A stretch of DNA of 64,000 nt from Qipengyuania flava (GTDB lineage Bacteria; Pseudomonadota; Alphaproteobacteria; Sphingomonadales; Sphingomonadaceae), in NCBI RefSeq assembly GCF_011762005.1, contig NZ_JAASQU010000003.1:124001-188000 (forward strand), in the 5' to 3' direction. Below the pieces are notes generated by a model. That model worked only from the letters and a program-made list of their open reading frames with translations. It had not been told where the DNA came from and searched no databases. Both the position numbers and the translations under genes were made by a program. Below are positions 60,075 through 64,000 of the stretch, one piece after another (the first letter of the stretch is position 1; each line of letters begins with the position of its first letter).

Positions 60075-61421
60075 TTAATACGGCAGGAAGAGTCCCGCCA
60101 GCGCCGCGCTCATCAGATTGGCCAGGCTGCCCGCCGCAAGCGCGCGCAGGCCGAGCTTGGCGATCACCGGGCGCTGGTTGGGAGCCAGCCCCCCGGTCAC
60201 CGCCATCTGGATCGCGATCGAGCTGAAATTGGCGAAACCGCACAGCGCGAAAGTGACGATTGCACGGCTCCGGTCGGAAAGGACGCTGGCATCCATCGCC
60301 CCCAGATCGATGAAGGCGACGAATTCGTTGAGCACGATCTTGGTGCCGAACAGACCGCCAGCGGCACCCGCCTGCTCCCAGGGGATCCCGATCAGATACA
60401 TGACCGGCGCGAAGACGAAGCCGAGCAATTGCTGGAAGCTGACGTCGGGATAACCGAACATCCCGCCGACCCCGCCGAGGATGCCATTCGCCAGCGCGAC
60501 CAGCGCGACGAATACCATCACCATCGCCCCCACCGCGACCGCGAGCTTGACGCCCGTTTGCGTGCCCTGTGCCGCCGCCTCGATGACGTTGGCGGGCTTG
60601 TGCCCCTCCTCGAACGTCTCGGCCACCTCGACCTCGTGCGCCTTGCCGCCTTCGGTCAGCGCAGCGGGTCCTTCGGCGCTGATGCGCGTCTTCGGCAGCA
60701 CGATCTCGCCTTCGGGATCGACCCCTGCCATCTGCGCCGCGTCACGCGCCAGCACGCTGTCGTCATCGGGCATGATGATCTTGGCCATGAGGATTCCGCC
60801 AGGCGCCGACATGAAGGCCGCCGCGAGCAGGAACGGCACCGCTTCGGCGCCGATGAAGCTGGCATAGGCGGCAAGGATGGTCCCTGCGACACCGGCCATG
60901 CCCACGCTCATCAGCGTGAACAGCCGGCTGGGCGTGAGTGCGGCAAGATAGGGGCGAACCACCAGCGGGCTTTCCGACTGGCCGACGAAGATATTGGCCG
61001 CGCTGCCCAGCGCTTCGACCTTGCTGATCCCCGTAATCCACCCGATTGCGCCGCCGACCCAGCGCACCAGCCGCTGCATGATCCCCCAATGATAGAGGAT
61101 CGATACGATCGCGGCGAAGAAGACGATCACCGGAAGCGCGGCGATGACGAAGGTGTTGGTGAAGGGATTCTCTCCCATCGGCCCGAACACCGCCTCGATC
61201 CCGACCTTCGAGTAGTCGAGCAGCGCGATCACCCCGTTCGACAGCGCCTGGATCAGCTGGACGCCCCATGGCGTGCGCAGCACCAGTAGCGCCATCAGCG
61301 CCTGCAGCGCAAAAGCCGATGCGACCACCCGCAGGCTGATTCGGCGCTTGCCCGTCGAAAGCAGGAAAGCGATCAGCAGGATCGCCAGGATACCGACGAG
61401 ATTGATCAGAATGGGTGTCAT
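60075..61421 (-). CDS. Concentrative nucleoside transporter (NupC/CNT family)
   Basis: A 448-residue membrane protein from ATG 61,421 (AAGGAAA upstream). CNT motifs: LGSAANIFVGQSESPLVVRPYLAAL, GMAGVAGTILAAYASFIGA, GGLFGTKIVLNEFVAFIDL and FALCGFANFSSIAIQMAVTGGLAP. An inserted cytosolic loop (~230-300) is acidic. It imports nucleosides with H+ or Na+. It is operon-linked to the 2OG oxygenase-like gene downstream. Confidence 0.95.
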   Translation of the reverse strand: MTPILINLVGILAILLIAFLLSTGKRRISLRVVASAFALQALMALLVLRTPWGVQLIQALSNGVIALLDYSKVGIEAVFGPMGENPFTNTFVIAALPVIVFFAAIVSILYHWGIMQRLVRWVGGAIGWITGISKVEALGSAANIFVGQSESPLVVRPYLAALTPSRLFTLMSVGMAGVAGTILAAYASFIGAEAVPFLLAAAFMSAPGGILMAKIIMPDDDSVLARDAAQMAGVDPEGEIVLPKTRISAEGPAALTEGGKAHEVEVAETFEEGHKPANVIEAAAQGTQTGVKLAVAVGAMVMVFVALVALANGILGGVGGMFGYPDVSFQQLLGFVFAPVMYLIGIPWEQAGAAGGLFGTKIVLNEFVAFIDLGAMDASVLSDRSRAIVTFALCGFANFSSIAIQMAVTGGLAPNQRPVIAKLGLRALAAGSLANLMSAALAGLFLPY

Positions 61422-61547
61422 CGGTTTCCTTCGGCGGGGACAAGTTGCGGATGAAATCAGCCGCTGTCTTGCGTGCGCCGCCCCAATAGTCAATTTTCGG
61501 GAACCGCCGACGGCCTCGCCGTCCACGAAACTTGTCGAGGCCGAGTG

Positions 61548-62231
61548 ATGACCCAACCCGCCAACGAGACCCGTCTCGCCGCTGCAGCCATGCCCTTGGG
61601 GTTGTTCGTCTATACGCTGGTCTATGGCGGGATGACGGTTCTGGCGGGCGTACTCGCGTACAAGCAGGTCCAGCTCTGGCCGACCGAACTGGCGGTCGAA
61701 TCGGGCATTTTCGCCTTCCTGCTGCTGGTCGTCATCTCGAGCACGATGGCGCAGCTTTACGGCGAAAAAATCGCCAACCGCATCGTCTGGTGGGGTTTCG
61801 TGCCGCTCCTGCTCGCCTCCTTGCTGATGCAGCTGGTGCTCAACCTTCCCGCCTCGGTCGAGATGGTCGAGCTCCGCGGTGACGATCTGGCCGCCTTCGA
61901 GCGGGTCCATGCGACGCTGTGGCGCGTCTGGATGGCGGGCCCCGCCGCCTATATCGTCTCGCTGTTGCTCAATGTGTGGATATTCTCACGCTTGCGTGGG
62001 TCCTCCGAGGGCGGGTCCACGCTATCGCTGATGGCGCGCGGCGCGGTGGCTTCGGCACTCAGCCAGGCAATCGATTCGGTGATTTTCATCACGCTGGCAT
62101 TCTACGGCCAGTTCGAAATCACCAACCTCCTGATCGGCCAGGTGCTTGCCAAGGTCGCGCTCAGCATCGTGCTGGTACCGTTCCTGATCACCGGGGGCGT
62201 CGTCTTCGCGCGCTGGCTCGACCGCCGCTAG
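61548..62231 (+). CDS. Queuosine precursor transporter (VUT/YhhQ family)
   Basis: A 227-residue membrane protein with six helices, from ATG 61,548. Typical: VYGGMTVLAGVLAYKQVQLW, ISSTMAQLYGEKIANRIVWWGF, and FYGQFEITNLLIGQVLAKVALSIVLVPFLI. YhhQ-type proteins import queuine/preQ1 for tRNA modification. I see no preQ1 riboswitch in front. The stop overlaps the convergent DUF421 stop by CTAG. Confidence 0.87.
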   Translation: MTQPANETRLAAAAMPLGLFVYTLVYGGMTVLAGVLAYKQVQLWPTELAVESGIFAFLLLVVISSTMAQLYGEKIANRIVWWGFVPLLLASLLMQLVLNLPASVEMVELRGDDLAAFERVHATLWRVWMAGPAAYIVSLLLNVWIFSRLRGSSEGGSTLSLMARGAVASALSQAIDSVIFITLAFYGQFEITNLLIGQVLAKVALSIVLVPFLITGGVVFARWLDRR

Positions 62232-62758
62232 ACGCGCTTCACATTCTCGATGAGAGTCTCGTCGAGATGGTCGCCGTGCAGCACTGACACGTCGCCTGTG
62301 GTTTCGAGCACTACGGCGCGAACCTGCCCGTAATCGAGCACATTGGCCTCGCGCAGCTTGGCGATCAGATCGCTCTTGGCGACGCGCGTGTTCTTCAGAG
62401 CAGCGTCACAGAATTCGCCGTTGCGCATCAGGAAGACCGGATCGTTCTGCATCGCATCCTCAGCCCTGTCGGACGATTTGCGGATCCGCGCGGCTAGGAA
62501 CTGAACGAGGAACAGCCCCGCCATGGCCACCATGGCCTGTGCAAAGGCTTTCCAGTCGCTCGCCTGCGCCGCACCCGCGACGAGGCTGCCGAGCGCGACG
62601 GTCATGACGAAGTCAAAATTGGTCATCTTGGACAGCGAGCGCAGCCCATTGATCCGCACCAAGACCACCACCCACAGTATGGCGGCGGCCGCCAGAAGTA
62701 TGCCGCGCGCAGCGATATCGAGCCAAGTGGTATCGAAGATCATGCTGCCCCAACGCAT
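62228..62758 (-). CDS. DUF421 (YetF-like) membrane protein
   Basis: About 176 residues with three helices (LDIAARGILLAAAAILWVVVLVRINGLRSLSKMTNFDFVMTVALGSLVAGA) then the cytosolic DUF421 domain (PVFLMRNGEFCDAALKNTRVAKSDLIAKLREANVLDYGQVRAVVLETTGDVSVL). YetF-like proteins have an unknown membrane role. Start 62,758 or 62,743 (the latter with GGGG nearby) are both possible. Confidence 0.85.
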   Translation of the reverse strand: MRWGSMIFDTTWLDIAARGILLAAAAILWVVVLVRINGLRSLSKMTNFDFVMTVALGSLVAGAAQASDWKAFAQAMVAMAGLFLVQFLAARIRKSSDRAEDAMQNDPVFLMRNGEFCDAALKNTRVAKSDLIAKLREANVLDYGQVRAVVLETTGDVSVLHGDHLDETLIENVKRV

Positions 62759-62787
62759 GGCTGGCGCAAAACTATCCCGCCAAGCGT

Positions 62788-63633
62788 TCAGCCTTGCAGA
62801 TGGCGCGCGTGCCAGCCGACATGCTCGGCCATGAAACTCGAGATGAAGTAATAGGAATGGTCGTAGCCGGTCTGCATGCGGATGTCCGCCGGAATGTCGG
62901 CGGATTTGCAGGCATCGACCAGCAGATCGATCTTGAGCTGTTCCTCGAGGAAATTGTCCGCCGTGCCCTGGTCGACCAGCAGGTTCGCATGGCGCGCACC
63001 GTCTTCGATCAGCGCGCAGGCATCGTACTCGCGCCAGGTGCCGCGAGCATCGCCCAGATAGCCACCCAGCGCCTTGTCGCCCCATGGGCAGTTCAGCGGG
63101 CTGACGATCGGCGAAAAGGCGCTGATCGAACGGAAACGGTCGGAATTGCGCAGGCCGATCGTCAGCGCGCCGTGGCCGCCCATCGAATGGCCGCTGATCG
63201 CCTGCCGCTGCATGTCGGCGGGAAAATGCTCGGCCAGCAGCGCGGGCAGTTCCTGCTCGATATAGCTGCGCATCCGGAAATGCCGCGCCCAGGGTGCCTG
63301 CGTCGCATCGACATAGAAGCCCGCGCCCTGCCCGAAGTCATAGGCCTCGTCGTCGGGCACGCCCTCACCGCGGGGCGAGGTGTCTGGCGCAACGAAGATG
63401 ATCCCGTGCTCGGCGCAGGCGGCGCGGAATTCGCCCTTCTCGGTGACATTGGCGTGGGTGCAGGTCAGCCCCGACAGGAACCACAACACCGGCAGCTTCG
63501 CGCCGTCTTCATGTGGCGGGACGAAGACCGAGAAGGTCATCCCGGTCCCGGTACTGGCGGAGGCATGACGGTAGACGCCCTGCACGCCGCCATGGCTGCG
63601 ATTTTCCGATACCGTCTCGATCCCGCCCGCCAT
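62788..63633 (-). CDS. fghA: S-formylglutathione hydrolase
   Basis: A 281-residue alpha/beta hydrolase (esterase D). Nucleophile elbow GHSMGGHGALTIGLRN, conserved LSGLTCTHANVTEKGEFRAACAEHGIIFVAPDTSPRGE, a catalytic Asp region (LVDQGTADNF) and His (TGYDHSYYFISSF). It hydrolyses S-formylglutathione in formaldehyde detoxification. It lies 2 bases after the CoA-transferase gene on the same strand. Confidence 0.95.
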   Translation of the reverse strand: MAGGIETVSENRSHGGVQGVYRHASASTGTGMTFSVFVPPHEDGAKLPVLWFLSGLTCTHANVTEKGEFRAACAEHGIIFVAPDTSPRGEGVPDDEAYDFGQGAGFYVDATQAPWARHFRMRSYIEQELPALLAEHFPADMQRQAISGHSMGGHGALTIGLRNSDRFRSISAFSPIVSPLNCPWGDKALGGYLGDARGTWREYDACALIEDGARHANLLVDQGTADNFLEEQLKIDLLVDACKSADIPADIRMQTGYDHSYYFISSFMAEHVGWHARHLQG

Positions 63634-63635
63634 GC

Positions 63636-64000
63636 TTAGAGCGCGACTTCGTATTTGGCGGTGGTCTTTGCAGCGATTTCATCGGCGGTAACACCCGGCG
63701 CCAGCTCGACGAGCCGGAAGGGGCTGTCGTGGTCGGGCCGCTGGAACACCGCCAGATTGGTGACGATCATGTCGACGACATTCTGCCCGGTCAGCGGAAG
63801 CGTGCATTCGGGAATGAACTTGGGGCTGCCGTCCTTGGCGTTGTGGTCCATCACCACGATGATTTTCTTGACCCCGGCGACGAGGTCCATCGCGCCGCCC
63901 ATGCCCTTGATCATCTTGCCCGGGATCATCCAGTTGGCGATGTCGCCGTTCTGCGCGACTTCCATCGCGCCGAGCACGGTCAGGTCGATATGCCCGCCGC
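63636..64000 (-). CDS. scoB: 3-oxoacid CoA-transferase subunit B, C-terminal part
   Basis: The 5' end lies beyond the window; the frame is open through base 64,000. The ~120 residues seen have [57 protein letters not shown] sequence and LTADEI-like C-terminal ([18 protein letters not shown]), a clear SCOT subunit B. It makes acetoacetyl-CoA from succinyl-CoA and acetoacetate. The A subunit is probably just upstream. Confidence 0.92.
   Translation of the reverse strand, partial: GGHIDLTVLGAMEVAQNGDIANWMIPGKMIKGMGGAMDLVAGVKKIIVVMDHNAKDGSPKFIPECTLPLTGQNVVDMIVTNLAVFQRPDHDSPFRLVELAPGVTADEIAAKTTAKYEVAL

Noticed and set aside
61422..61547. preQ1 riboswitch in front of the queuosine precursor transporter
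   Set aside because: No preQ1 aptamer pattern (C-rich loop with A-rich tail) is visible.

Overview
The window reads as one contig of a GC-rich alphaproteobacterium, most likely Sphingomonadales, family Erythrobacteraceae (inference). The signs are a PhyR/NepR/EcfG general stress response, a bacteriophytochrome paired with heme oxygenase, PHA synthase with phasin, an NDUFA12-like complex I subunit, a large TonB-dependent receptor and many genes joined by ATGA/GTGA overlaps.

Bases 1-12,400 are a metal (mainly copper) resistance block. It has the end of an RND efflux pump, two CDF exporters, copA/copB behind a CnrYXH-like anti-sigma/sensor/ECF-sigma trio, and a divergent chain of small envelope genes: DUF2231, a Met/His lipoprotein, DUF411, glutaredoxin-MauE, a K+-channel-like protein, DUF305 and a lipoprotein. 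A metallo-beta-lactamase/rhodanese sulfur gene and an ArsR repressor follow. An AT-rich double palindrome lies between arsR and a two-gene unit encoding a possible Xre/MbcA/ParS-like protein and a DEDDh exonuclease.

Bases 14,227-18,665 (minus strand) hold a four-gene type II CBASS antiphage operon. In order it encodes a CD-NTase, Cap2 (E2-E1), Cap3 (JAMM peptidase) and a two-TM SAVED effector (Cap14-like). All genes are joined by overlaps. The block ends near the 3' end of tRNA-Cys (19,222), so bases 1-19.2 kb may be the right part of a tRNA-anchored island; no integrase is in the window.

From 19.3 kb the content looks chromosomal: thioesterase, phosphatidylserine decarboxylase, a small secreted protein, crotonase with a winged-helix regulator, an aminotransferase, phaC, phasin, clpS, lptF-lptG, a desaturase and acetyltransferases. 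A stress-response cluster at 34.2-39.6 kb has a single-domain response regulator, an Fnr-like regulator, phyR, a CHASE/HWE kinase and nepR-ecfG, with three EcfG-type promoters (GGAAC-N16/17-CGTT). Then come an AI-2E-type transporter, sodB, glmM, thiD, a LOG protein, tRNA-Trp, aat, an NDUFA12-like gene, a DUF192 gene, recX and a fatty acyl-AMP ligase.

The last part has telA/xpaC-like genes with a PHA granule protein, heme oxygenase with a bacteriophytochrome kinase-receiver hybrid, tonB with a TonB-dependent receptor, a 2-oxoglutarate oxygenase-like gene, a nucleoside transporter, a queuosine precursor transporter, DUF421, S-formylglutathione hydrolase and a CoA-transferase subunit cut by the window end.
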